Source: Liriodendron chinense (taxonomy: Eukaryota; Streptophyta; Magnoliopsida; Magnoliales; Magnoliaceae). From it: 64,000 nucleotides of DNA. The stretch spans positions 11,457,344 through 11,521,343 of the forward strand of contig ML058484.1 in the NCBI GenBank assembly GCA_003013855.2, read 5' to 3'. Positions 35,328-46,238 of the stretch are shown here, piece after piece. The position numbers and the translations under genes are program-made. The first letter of the stretch is position 1, and each line of letters opens with the position of its first letter. Under the pieces are notes generated by a model. The model made no database searches and had not been told where the DNA came from. It was given only the letters and a program-made list of their open reading frames with translations.

Positions 35328-36162
35328 TGTTGGAGAGCCTTCGAACATATGCACGGATTGGGTGCTCAGACCGGGCGGGTGACCGATCTATGCGTTGCAG
35401 CCCAGATGCATGAAGGACGCTGGATAGTTTTGTGTGGCCCTAGACCGGTCGTGCGATCGGTCTGAGGGGGGGCTCTGACCGGTCAGGCGACCGGTCGGCT
35501 GTGAGGCAGTGTTGATGTATTCTCCCTGGACCGGTCTCTGTGCGAGGTGTGACCGGTCGAGCGACCGGTCGGCTGTGCGCGAGGATTTCTTGCACAGTCC
35601 GCAGTACTGCACAATGTGTTTCTATTTCGGGAGTTTTGCCTATTTAAGGAGGTGCAATCCCGTCTTAGATGGTATCCTAAGGTGTCCAAGGTTTCCTCTT
35701 CATACTAGGAAGAGGGGAGAGGTGTGTGTGAGAGAGAACTTGGGGTTTTCTTTATTTTTCCTTGCTAGTGGGTTGTCAATCTTTGTAATCTTCTGATATT
35801 CATAGTGGATCGCTTTGTGCCGTGGTTTTTTACCCATTTTGGGGTTTTTCCGCGTAAAATTCGAAGTCTCTTATGATGAGTGCTTGTGTATGATTGATTG
35901 CATCTTGTTTACTTGTTTGATATTGCATTGCTTCACGTGTTTTGCGTTCCGCTTCCGCTGCCGGCTTTCTCAACCCTTATAAACCTTAGAAATTATTCAA
36001 ACTTTCCTCTTCCACGTCAGCGGCCGTTTCCGGTGATGTGGAGAAGGGTTCCGGAGCTTTTGATTTCGCTTCAGCGAAGACAATCGGACGAGGAAGATCT
36101 GCTCCTACCGCAAACGAAGGAGAAGTCATGAGCTCTTGATGATTTCTGGTGGGATTCCAACA
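35328..36162 (+). mobile_element. Probable copia-type solo LTR or LTR fragment
   Basis: The ends TGTTGGA and TCCAACA are perfect inverted 7-mers enclosing 835 bp. Around 35815-35870 the sequence GCCGTGGTTTTTTACCC... and TTTTTCCGCGTAAAATTC resembles the inner part of many copia LTRs. The first 250 bp is built from GACCGGTC palindromes, for example GACCGGTCGAGCGACCGGTC. No matching second LTR and no 5-bp duplication are seen, so the boundaries could be coincidental. Confidence 0.45.
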
Positions 36163-36283
36163 GGATCTGACAGTTGGGATCTTCTCTAGGCGGTTTTCCG
36201 GTGACAATGGCCGGAAATTAGGTTTTCCGTCGGGGGATGGGAGAGGACGGGTTTGAAATTGAAGTTGTGGCTAGGAGTTATAT

Positions 36284-36674
36284 GATACTCGGCTGAATGT
36301 GGCGCTTGATACGCAGGCACTTAGAAATTGTATACACGACGTATGTTAACTCAAATAAAGCCGACTAAGTTGTCGAATTCGCTGTCACTAAGTCACATTT
36401 CCAGGATCAGATTGGTTGAAAAATCCTAACCTTTGATTTGTGGACACTTGTTTAAGGAAATAGGACCATTGGATTTTCTCATTTTTAAACGTCCAATAAA
36501 TGTACACCAATCGATGGTAAAAAAAAAAAAGTAAGTGTGATTTTCGATCATTATACATCTAAACTGGAACCATGATTTGGACTGTTTAATTTGAATTAAT
36601 TGTGTCACACGTATGCAATTTCTAAGTAATTTGTAAGTGCCCGTGTATCATCAATCACACTCTGGCAGAGTATC
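36284..36674. mobile_element. Inverted-repeat element, GATACTC family (copy B)
   Basis: The left end GATACTCGGCTGAATGTG...CACTTAGAAATT pairs with an inverted right end AATTTCTAAG...CTGGCAGAGTATC. It is related to copy A at 32950, whose left end also contains CTCTGGCAGAGTGTGA. Confidence 0.65.
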
Positions 36675-36710
36675 AAAGTTTTTATACCAATTAAGGCTGG
36701 CTTATTTGTA

Positions 36711-37014
36711 GGGCTGTCAATGGGCCGGGCTGAATGTTGGGATTTCGGGCCAGCCCAAGGAGGGAGGATCAGGCCCGAAGGCTGGGCTTGGGTTTAAAAT
36801 CCAGATGAGTTTTTCAAATGGACCGGGCTTGGACTGTGAACAAGAGCCCAAGTTCAGCCCATCGTAGCCCGTAAGAGTTTGAAAGTAGGGGTGTCAATGG
36901 GCCGAGCCTGGGTAGGTCTCGGCCCTGATTTTACACTGTTTCGGGCCGGGCCATAGGGCCGGCCCTATTCAAAATTCTGATTTTTCAGGCCCAGGCTCGG
37001 CCCATTTTCACCCC
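36711..37014. mobile_element. Word-repeat elements, GGGCCG vocabulary
   Basis: One left end, TA-GGGCTGTCAATGGGCCGG, starts at 36711. A second, TA-GGGGTGTCAATGGGCCG, starts at 36888. The latter pairs with the inverse of GGGGTGAAAATGGGCCGAGC ending at 37014. Either a small element (36888-37014) sits beside or inside a truncated one, or they share a right end. The interior is GGGCCGGGC/GGCTTGG words. Confidence 0.55.
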
Positions 37015-37030
37015 TGTTTGAAAGGGGGGC

Positions 37031-37517
37031 ATGGTACCATGAGGTCGAGCTCTGTGGGCCCCACCGTGATGTTCGTTGAAAATCTACTCCATCTGTCAGA
37101 TGCAACATTCCATGGTGGGACAAGGGATTAAAAATCAGGTCAATCCATGACTTAGGTGGGCCACACCACATGCAACAGTTGAGAGAAATTACCCGCCCAG
37201 TAAAACCTTCATGATCGTTTATTGGGCTGACCGAGATGTGGTTCACAAATCCAGACCATCCATTGTGTGTGCCCCACTTGGATGAGGGGTCAGATTAAGT
37301 TTCAACCGCATTCAAAACTCAGAGGGGCCCCACCAAAGTGCTTTTAGATGTTTTAGGCATGTCTTCACATGGTTTTAGATGGTATGGCCCACCTGAGTTC
37401 CGTAGACAGTTGATTTTTTGTGTTATCCCATAATCTTAAGGGGATCCATCAAATGCACGGTGTTGATGTCTGATCCACATCACGGTGGGGCCACACAGCC
37501 CGACCTCATAGTACCAT
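37031..37517. mobile_element. Foldback MITE, GGGCCCACC family (copy with long arms)
   Basis: ATGGTACCATGAGGTCGAGC at the left faces the inverse of ATGGTACTATGAGGTCGGGC at the right. Then GTGGGCCCCACCGTGATG pairs with CATCACGGTGGGGCC. It is 487 bp long. It lies 16 bp beyond the GGGCCG element, so the two form a composite block. Confidence 0.7.
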
Positions 37518-37834
37518 TTCCACACGCACACACCACTCTTTCTCAACTTTTGCTGGAATTCAAGGTTTCAGAGCTGATTTTGACAACAGAGTCCGGCTAG
37601 TACTTGGACATTTTAGAAATCAAGGCTTCCATTCCCATTTGAAATTTGCCGGCTTTCGAGATTCTTCTGGGATCGACAAAGGGGCTTTCTATTATTGTGG
37701 GCATCTCTATAGATAGGGGCTTTCTTTTCATTCAAGGGAGACATCCCTAGAGATAGCTCTGTGGGAGGAAGAGAGAAAAAAGACAGAAAAAAGGAGAGAA
37801 AAAGAAAAGGAGAGAGGATGAAAGAAAAAAAGTA
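37518..37834. other. Intergenic, purine-rich
   Basis: Contains a GA-rich run (about 37765-37825). No gene seen. Confidence 0.5.
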
Positions 37835-39107
37835 AGGGCTTGTTTGGCACCATGGATTTGAGAGGAAGTGATGAGAAATGGAATCGATAGTATGAATTCT
37901 CCTCAATTCCACATCTTCTATTTGGCAGCCTAAATTTCAAGAGAAGTCAAACGAGGGAATGGATGGTGTGGATTTTAATCCCATTGTATGCCCACCTATA
38001 TTTTGAATTTTAATCCCACCATCCATTCATTTTAAATCCATGCCATCCATCCATTTTTACAAATAATTTTACGGCGGGATCTAAAAAATAAAGCAGATCC
38101 ACATCTCAGGTGGGCCATAAAACATGAAAAACTGGAGAGTGACCTTTATGATGCGTAAAAGTTTTGGATCAAATTGATATTTGTGTGGTCCCTTCGTCCA
38201 AGTCTTTATGACCTTGTCAATAAGTTGGATGATAAATAAACATTCATATGGCCCTAAGAATTTTTTAATGGTGTGTATTTAATAATCACTGTTTTTGTGG
38301 TGTGATCCACATGGGATCTGCATCTTCTTCATTTTTGAGATTGTGCCCTAAACTGAGGTTTCAAAACGGATGAACGGCATGGATGTGAGAAATATACATC
38401 ATGTTGGGTCCAACAGTCAGGGGTACATGGGCACGATTTGGATGGATGGATCCTCAATTGTGAGGCCACTGATGTATGTGCCTTACATCTACATTGTCCA
38501 TGCATTTTGAAAGCTCATTTTAGGGCACGATCCAAAAAATGAAGCAGATCCAAATCTTAGGTGGACCATACCACATGAAATAGTAGTGATTGAATCCCCA
38601 CCATTAAAAACTTTATGGGGGCTACGGGAATGTTTATTTTCCATCCAACCTGTTGACAAGGTCGCGAAGACCTGGATGAAGAGACCACACGAACATAAGC
38701 TTGATACAAAACTTTTGTGGCGCATGGGAAGTTTTTAACGATTGAGTACTGTTGTTTACTTTATTATGGCCCACTTGAGATATGGATCAACTTCATTTTT
38801 TTGGATCATGCTTTAAAATGAGTTTTTAAAGTGGATGGACGACGTGGGACACACAGATCACACTATGAACGCCATGGTCAGGGATCCACCGAAGCTGCGC
38901 CTGAGAGACAACGAGTCCCACATTGGGGAGGATTTCTCATCAAATCTCACCTTTTTGGGAGGAATCAGGAAAGAGTTGGGAAATGCATTTTTTATTCTCA
39001 TGGATTCCTATAAAATCCACTTCTCATCAAATCCGCTTCACCAAAGAAAGAAAGCAGGTGATTTCTCATCACTTTTTATCGAATCCATAGTGCCAAATGG
39101 GCCATTA
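37835..39107. mobile_element. Harbinger-like MITE carrying two foldback insertions
   Basis: The left end TAA-GGGCTTGTTTGGCACCATGG and the right end (inverse TGGCCCATTTGGCACTATGG, then TAA) fit a PIF/Harbinger MITE with TAA target duplication. Inside are two palindromic foldback-family tracts at about 37985-38450 and 38458-38865, recognised by ATCCATGCCATCCATC/GATGAACGGCATGGAT and by GATGTATGTGCC near the second left edge. Repeats of TCTCATCAAATCC flank the right part. The nesting order is MITE first, foldbacks later. Confidence 0.5.
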
Positions 39108-39955
39108 AGGAATAAAGAAAGAGAAAAAGATAAAGAAATAGAGAACGAGATATAAGGGGAGCAATTTGAGTGATCTCACATTGGTGCAAACCTTTCCGAT
39201 AATTCAAATCGAATGAAGTTGAGATGGATCTCCAGAACTCCAATCATATCAAGTATATTATCATATCTCTTAGTTCTTTCCTCACATTGGCACTATGGTC
39301 CATCTCAAGTTCTACCTACAACGTTATCTTTTTTCTATATCCTTGTTGTGTTTTTTTGTCTTAGCCTTTCATAATAATTATGTCATTAATCATAATCAAC
39401 GTCAAGTGTTGTCTTCATGATCACAATTAAGTTGTTTTGCCTCTCTATAACTAAATAATCTCCTAAAATTTCTTAATCTTGTAGGGTGGAAATCATGCTT
39501 TGGTATAAGTGGAGATGGGTGTCTGAGCCTTTTATGCACCAAGGCCCTTATCCAAGAGCCGCCAATCATAAATGTCATTCAAGTTGGAGATTTTTGAATT
39601 TCTCTGATCTTTTATAGGTCTATGATATCTAGATTACTATATATAGATCCTGAAACCATCATCTATTAGCTACTTCAAGTTAAATCATACCATCCACAAG
39701 CCATTTACACAACACACTTGGTAGTAGGTAGCACACCTAGTAATGGGCATTTTTCCCTGTGCCCTACAACGTATTCACAATATCTTTGGCATTTGTGTTT
39801 TCATTGAACGTGGATGGTTGTGTTAGGATCTGTGGAGCCTGATCATCAGAGGTGTAAAGCTCATCCAACCATTACTTTTGCCCGAAGGATAATTTTATAA
39901 TTTTACATGGAATTTTATGAAGAACTTATTTCGTTTGGGGTAATATATATTCTGT

Positions 39956-39998
<43 letters not shown>

Positions 39999-40075
39999 AC
40001 GATGGTAGCATGGATTCCATGTGAATTGGAATCCAATTCACAATTACCATGAAATTCATGTGAATTAGAATCGTA
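39108..40075. other. Intergenic with GA microsatellite
   Basis: A (GA)n run spans about 39957-39996. No coding sequence or complete element recognised. Confidence 0.5.
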
Positions 40076-41173
40076 AGTTGTGTTTGGCACCATGCATATG
40101 GATTCCATGTGAATCCAAAATTTGTGTTTGACACATTTCTTTGGGCATGATATGCATTTCACTAAATTCTTAATGGTGGCCCACTGTAAAGTTTATGTGA
40201 AATCCCCCCATCACTAAGTATGTCACTCCATATTAGCCATATATAGATCCTAAAAATCGGCTCATTTTATGATTTAGGTGGGCCATATGATTGAAAACAA
40301 TGTACAAGGGATATCTCTCATAACTGTTTCGCTTCATATGGCCCACTTGAATCACGATCTAGGCCAACTTTTAGGCTCCGACCGCTAAAATCGAGTGACA
40401 CAACTAGTAATCAGAGTAGATTTCATATAAATAATAAGGTGGGGCATACCAAGTCTTGAAGCTAACGAAGTTATTTTCATGTACCGTCGTCTTCATGTCA
40501 ACCGATCTTAGCCTTAAAAATGTTGTGGGACATAGCCACCATAATATTTATGTAAAATTTACTCTAATCATCATGTTTGTCATTTAATTTAAGTCATAGA
40601 ACCCAAATATTAGATTGATTTGAGATTCAAGTCAGCCACACGAAAGGAAACAATAATCATCACCCTCCAAATTGTTTCTTTCGTGTGACCCATATAAATT
40701 GACGATGGACAAGATTTTTGGTCTGTATACTGGCATTTTAGCTTTGTATTTAACGATTGGAGTGGATTTCATAAAATCATCATAGTGGGCCTAGAAAAAT
40801 CAAGAGTGATTGTCTCTCTCCTAATTTTTTCCTTAGTATGATCCACCTTAATCACAAACTAGTTGATTTTGGAGCTTTAGAGTTAAATTAAAGGGACACA
40901 CATTGATCAGAGTAGATTTCATGTAAACATGACAGTGGGGCCTGTTAATTTTCTATATAAGCACATTGCTGACTCTCACAATGATGTCATACATGGTAAT
41001 CAATGATAAAGATATTTGAAAATATAGCTCTTAGCAAGGAATCCGAAACAACTGAAAGGGTGGTAAATAGAATCCATTTAACACCTCCGTATCTCTCTCC
41101 AAACAAACTTACTTTATGCCTTTACCATTGATTCCCACCATTTACCACCGTTTCCATGGTGTTAAACAATCCC
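40076..41173. mobile_element. Probable MITE with foldback remnants
   Basis: The left TTGTGTTTGGCACCATGC pairs with an inverted right GATTGTTTAACACCATGG. Between them several GATCAGAGTAGATTTCATG / GTGGGCC words repeat in both orientations, as in decayed foldback elements. The ends are tentative. Confidence 0.4.
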
Positions 41174-42611
41174 TTAATGTATTAAGAGTTTTTTCTTTGT
41201 TTTTTGCCTTTCAGCACAGTGGATAGGTATAAATCTATTAATGTATTGAATGAAAACTACATAAATCTCTTTGTTATAGTTTGTCTCTTTTTCTACTTTC
41301 TTTTTATTTTGATATTGTTGTATGTGTGGTTGAGAAGAGATCTTTATTCCAATAAACCACCAACCTATTTACTACCAGATACTAGGCCAACAATTGCTGG
41401 GTTAAGATTGTCCTCTCCGAAGTTACATGGACAATGGCCATTATATCAAAATCCATTTGTCAAACCCTTATTTAGTTAGAGCCCAATATCATAGTTATGA
41501 TCCCACTGTCAATTGTCAATCTAATCAAAGGCTATGATAGTCCCATCAAAGAGAATTGTGGTCCATGGTACATCCACCATGGGCACATCAAATCAACACT
41601 TGGGAACCGTCGAAGTTTTGATCAAGCTGATATTTCTGTTTTCCCCTCATACGTCTATGTGACCTCATGAGCAGGTTGGATGGCAAATAAGCATTACGGT
41701 GGCCTATGATGATTTCAACTAGAGGTGTCATTATCTCCTCTGTTTCTTGTGGTGTGGTCCACTTGAGCCAGGGATCTTACTCATTTTGGAGCTCATACCC
41801 TAAAATGATCTAGAAAAATGGATGGACGGCGTGGATAAAACTCATACATCACGGTGGGCCCACGGAGACAATCAGCTTCTGTCTACTTATATACTGGCAT
41901 CAGGACAGCTGCCCTACCTTTTAAAATAAAACCATCAAACAATCATGTCCAATACTTTTTATACAGTTTATCCCCTGCATATCTGACCGTCGATTATTTT
42001 TATCTTCCACCGTCACTTTAGTGGCCACATATCAGATGGATGAGATTGTCCAAGAGGTATACTTTTGATATAAAACATCCAAACCAGTGGGACCCATTTG
42101 AAAAAACCCCGCCACGTGTATTCCGGCCCACTATCGGAACATCCAAATACCATATCTTTGGCCTCTTTACCATTTGAAAATGGACGCATCAGATCAACAT
42201 CCGGATCACCAAATCCCGTGACCTATTTGAGTTGATCACCGTCCATTTTTTTTTAGTTAATGTTCATTGTGCAAAATGCTAGAGGCCCATCACTAATCTG
42301 AACTTCGATTACTGCTCGAGTCTAAGGCCAGTATAGCCCACATGTGCAAGATCCACACCGTTCATCAGGAAGGTAATCAGAAGTGCTGTCCGAGGGGTCC
42401 ACAAATCTGATTTTAAAAAAAAAATCAATGGATCAGAAGTGTCGCCCATCAGTCAGGTGATGAGAAATTGCAAGATCCAAACCGTTCATCAAGCAGGTGA
42501 CCAAAGTACCTACCCGGTCCAAGTTCCGCAAACGCATGTGGCTCACCTTAGCATTGTCATTCTAGCGGCGAGAAACAAAGAGGTAAAAACAAAAAAAGAA
42601 AAAGAAAAAAG
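41174..42611. other. Intergenic with repeat remnants
   Basis: Positions 41262-41370 match the tract at 3995-4115 in the opposite orientation (TATTGTTGTATGTGTGGTTG here). About 41570-41870 is the right part of a foldback element (GGATGGACGGCGTGGATAAA at 41820), with the left arm missing. The remainder shows no gene. Confidence 0.5.
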
Positions 42612-42683
42612 AGGTCCCACCGAGATTTGAACTCGGGTTACTGGATTCAGAGTCCAATGTCCTGACCACTAGACCATGGGACC
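42612..42683 (-). tRNA. tRNA-Gln(CTG)
   Basis: Read on the minus strand, the acceptor stem GGTCCCA/TGGGACC is fully paired. The D arm has AGTGGTCAGG, and the anticodon stem-loop is TTGGA-CTCTGAA-TCCAG with anticodon CTG at 42648-42650. The T arm is CCGAG-TTCAAAT-CTCGG. The discriminator is T. A run of six T on the minus strand (42605-42610) provides a Pol III terminator. All elements needed for function are present. Confidence 0.95.
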
Positions 42684-42770
42684 TTTGTTGTGAATTCAAA
42701 TGCATGCGGTCCATCTTGATGTGACATTTCTAGCCACTAAAAACGAAGATAAGAAAAATAAAAAGGAAAT

Positions 42771-42842
42771 AGGTCCCACCGAGACTTGAACTCGGGTTAC
42801 TGGATTCAGAGTCCAATGTCCTGACCACTAGACCATGGGACC
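42771..42842 (-). tRNA. tRNA-Gln(CTG), tandem copy
   Basis: Same structure as the gene 159 bp away, with one T-loop/T-stem change (TTCAAGT-CTCGG). A five-T terminator lies at 42760-42764 on the minus strand. Short flanking similarity, including CAACAAAGG before the 5' end, indicates tandem duplication of a unit of about 160 bp. Confidence 0.95.
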
Positions 42843-42916
42843 TTTGTTGGAAATAGAACTGCAGAATAAAATATATAACCTTAGTTTTTTGTTGAAAACA
42901 AAGAAGAATAAAATAA

Positions 42917-42940
42917 CGCTAGAGGAAGGGGTTGAACCTT

Positions 42941-42973
<33 letters not shown>

Positions 42974-42990
42974 AACTGAGCTACTCCAGC
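42917..42990 (-). tRNA. tRNA-Asn(GTT)
   Basis: The minus strand begins GCTGGAGTAGCTCAGTTGG. The anticodon loop CTGTTAA carries GTT, the T arm is GAAGG-TTCAACC-CCTTC, and the acceptor 3' strand CTCTAGC has a discriminator G. One G-T pair lies in the acceptor stem. Total length is 74 nt. A TTTT follows at 42910-42913. It is in the same orientation as the two tRNA-Gln genes. Confidence 0.95.
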
Positions 42991-43620
42991 TCATGTTGGT
43001 ATTTTTCGAATAATTTTTTATTTATACATGATAAATGACGCACCTCCCCATGTACCCACTTCACCCACCCTCTCTCTTAGAGAATCCCTGGGGAGAAACT
43101 TCTTACGTACCAAAGCTCAGGCTGTAAAAATAAGTTGAGGCCCACTTTTGTATTGGTATAGATTGTTAATCAAGATTATCCATTTTAATATTTACCTTAT
43201 CATCCAAGAACAATACCATACCCAACTACATGGACGAGTCAACATCCCAATCATATGTTAATATTTCATAAGTGAGGGGGATATAAATTTATAAATTATG
43301 TATACGTGACTATGTTGTAAGCATTTTTCATCCCATAAATATTTTTTCCAGGGTGGAAAACTTTAAACATTGAAAAAACATGATAATGTTGGAATCGGTG
43401 GGCCATGCATGGCATTGGACCCTCAGAAATGTATTGGACGATTTGGATCATTTGGTCATCCATCAAGAGCACCCAGAGAACACTACGTGAAAATGTGGAA
43501 AAATCGACCACCAAATTTGACGACCCTTAGTTGTTGAATAATTTTTTAGTTTTTTGATGGCTAGCTAGCCATCAAATTTTCACGATTTTGTGATATAAAA
43601 CAAATTCAGCGCTCGAACCC

Positions 43621-43663
<43 letters not shown>

Positions 43664-43799
43664 GCAACAAGCACTTCCCCCCACTCTCTCGACGCTCTCT
43701 ATGATCTCTCGGTAGGCACTAACCCTTCTCTGTATTTATTTTTTTTCTTCATTGTTTGGCTAGGGTGTGATTTCGGTGGATCCTTAGCACCGACATGGG
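42991..43799. other. Intergenic with CT microsatellite
   Basis: A (CT)n run spans about 43623-43661. The TTGATGGCTAGCTAGCCATCAA palindrome region lies near 43554-43575. No gene seen. Confidence 0.5.
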
Positions 43800-44190
43800 T
43801 GGGATTTAAAGGGTTTTTATCAACATCGTCCATTGTTGGACCCCACCACTGGAAATAGTGGGGGGAAGTACATCATTGAAACCTCCCATGGGCCACCAAG
43901 AAGTATGTACTGTATATCCATGTAGACGATCCATTTTTTTCCAGCCCACATTGTTGGGCATGTGGCCGGTAGTGATGCAAATTCTAATTATAGGTGGGTC
44001 ACACCACCACATCAGTGGGACAGAAATGTCCACTGTTGAAAACATCCTAGGGTTAACAGAGTTGTCCTTGATAAGTCCATTTGTTTTTAAAAATCCATTA
44101 AAGGGTAAAAATCCCAACTGATGAAATCTCCCTAAGGGCCCACCATGCAGTATGTGTTTTATCTCAGTCGTGGACCCTGCCATCTAGAGC
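43800..44190. repeat. Foldback-family remnant
   Basis: GTTGGACCCCACCACTGG and GGGCCACCAAGAAGTATG on the left, and AGGGCCCACCATGCAGTATG on the right, are diverged foldback words. Arms are only partly paired, so boundaries are approximate. Confidence 0.4.
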
Positions 44191-44705
44191 TGGCAGTGAT
44201 ATATGTGTTTTATCTTCATATCACCCATCAAGTGGGACCCACTAGCAGAAGCAGTATGTACATTTGACACTCACCATTAAAACCTTCCTAGGGAACCACC
44301 GTGATGTATGTGCAACATCTACACTATCTATCTATCAGGGGGTCCACCTCAAGTACACGTGTTGTATATAGCCTTAAAACTGGCATTACCTTAAAAAGTC
44401 ATATGGGAAGATTCCATGCTTTCAACTCTGGACTATATTCAATATAATTTGGACAATTGGACCTGGCTTAACTTTGTGAAGTAACCATTAGGATGGCTAC
44501 TCTTCTCATACATGCTAGTATGACATCTCAATACAAGATCCCGATAATTAACTAGGTAGGCCCACTTGATACTCCCTATCACTAGCCAATTAAATTGATG
44601 TAAGGCAAGGTATAGAAATATGGCTAGAAAGTTTAATATAAGTGTCTAGTGCAATGTAGCTTCCAAGAAATTTTTGTCTAGTTATCCATTTAGTGTATAT
44701 AATAG
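44191..44705. other. Intergenic, no gene seen
   Basis: Another diverged foldback fragment around 44280-44340 (ACCGTGATGTATGTGCAAC). Nothing else supported. Confidence 0.45.
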
Positions 44706-45775
44706 ATTTTTAGGGTTTTGCCTTTTGGGTTTGGGCGTTTAGGGTTGACGGTTTAGGGTTTGGGGTTTGGGGTTTAAGGTTTGGCGTTTTTGGGTTTAGG
44801 GTTTGTGGTTCAGGGATTAGGGTTTAGGGTTTTAAGGATTTAGGTTGGGGTTTAGGTTTAGGGTTTAGGGTATTGAGTTAGGCTTAAAGATTATGATTTA
44901 GGGTGTGGGGGTTTTGGGTTGAGGTTATACTTAAGGGTTTAAGATTTAGGGTTTGTGGTTTAGGGTTTAGATTCAGGGTTTTAGGAATTTAGGTTAGGTT
45001 TTAGGGTTTAAGGCTTAAGGTTTAAGTTGGGCTTAGAAATTAGGATTTATGGTTTAGCGTTTCGGAGTTTTGGGTTGAGGGTTACAATTTAGGGTTAAAG
45101 GTTTAGGATTTAAGGTTTAGGGTTAAGCTTTTAGGATTAGGTTACAGTTTAGGGTTAGAGGATTCAGGGTTTAAGGTATAATGTTTGAGGTTTAGAGTTT
45201 ATTGTATATGGTTTTGGATTTAGGGCTTAGGGTTTAATATTTAATTCTGTTGGGATTTGGGGTTTGGGGTTTAAGGTTTGAGATTTAAGGAAGATTTAGC
45301 GTAAGGTTTAGAGTTTAGGGTTAGGGATTAGTGTTTGGGATTTGAGGTTTGGAGGTGGGATCTAATGTTTAAGTTTTAGGGTAGGGTTTAGAGTTTTTGG
45401 TTTGGAGTTTGGGGTTTATGGTTTAAGGTTGGGGTTTAGTGTTTAGGGTATGGGGTTTGAGATTTAGGGTTGAGGGTATGAAATTTTGGGTTTAAGGTTT
45501 AGTTTTAGGGTTTACAGTTTAGGGTTTGAGGTTTAGGGTTTTAGGGATTGGGTAAGAGTTTTTGGTTTAGGATTTGAGGTTTAAGCTTTAACATATAGGG
45601 TTAGGCTTAGGGATTAGGGTTTTGAGTTTTGTGGCTTATAAAAAATGTTTATGAATTGGGGTTAGAGGTTTTAGAGGTTTAAGGTTGAGGGTAAGGCATA
45701 GGGTTTAAGGTTTAGGGTCTAATGTTGACAGTTTAAGTTTTAAGGTTTGAATTTATGATTTATGAATTTTTATGA
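44706..45775 (+). repeat. Degenerate telomere-like (TTTAGGG) tract
   Basis: About 1.07 kb of irregular TTTAGGG, TTTGGGG, TTTAAGG and TTTAGAG units, all with the G-rich strand on +. The unit matches the plant telomere repeat, but almost no run of several perfect units survives, so it is an old interstitial array or a telomere-like satellite. ORFs within it are meaningless. It is followed at 45817 by a TA microsatellite. Confidence 0.85.
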
Positions 45776-45812
45776 TAAATGGTAGTCACAATTGACATTA
45801 AAAAATAAACAA

Positions 45813-45816
<4 letters not shown>

Positions 45817-45886
<70 letters not shown>
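45817..45886. repeat. TA microsatellite
   Basis: A 70-bp uninterrupted (TA)n run just after the telomere-like tract. The sequence before it (GTAGTCACAATTGACATT..) resembles the end of the tandem units at 49370-49410. Confidence 0.9.
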
Positions 45887-45890
<4 letters not shown>

Positions 45891-46238
45891 AATGCTCAGT
45901 TGTGCATCGATCGATTCGATTCTCATGAGAACTTGTAGGCACTTTTTAATACATATTGTGAGCACAAAATCTGAATGGTTCATGTGATGTGGCATGCCTT
46001 GAAACCCCAAGGGCCCAACTTTCAGGCTAATCCAAAACTCTGGTAGGCTATGGAAAGAAGAAACAATTACCTTCCTTGATTTGCCTCTCTTTTTGCTATG
46101 GTCCACCAGAGTCCTGGATCGGGCTAAAAGGTTAGGCCCTAGGGGTTTCATGGGGTGTTGCATCACATAGACCGTTCAAATTTTGGGCCCGTGACACGTG
46201 TGCAAAGGTGGGTATAGGTGCACACATAAGAAGCTGAG
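45887..46238. other. Intergenic, no gene seen
   Basis: No feature supported; ORFs here read through the TA run. Confidence 0.5.

Noticed and set aside
45760..46166. ORFs with long Tyr-Ile runs
   Set aside because: They are translations of the TA microsatellite.
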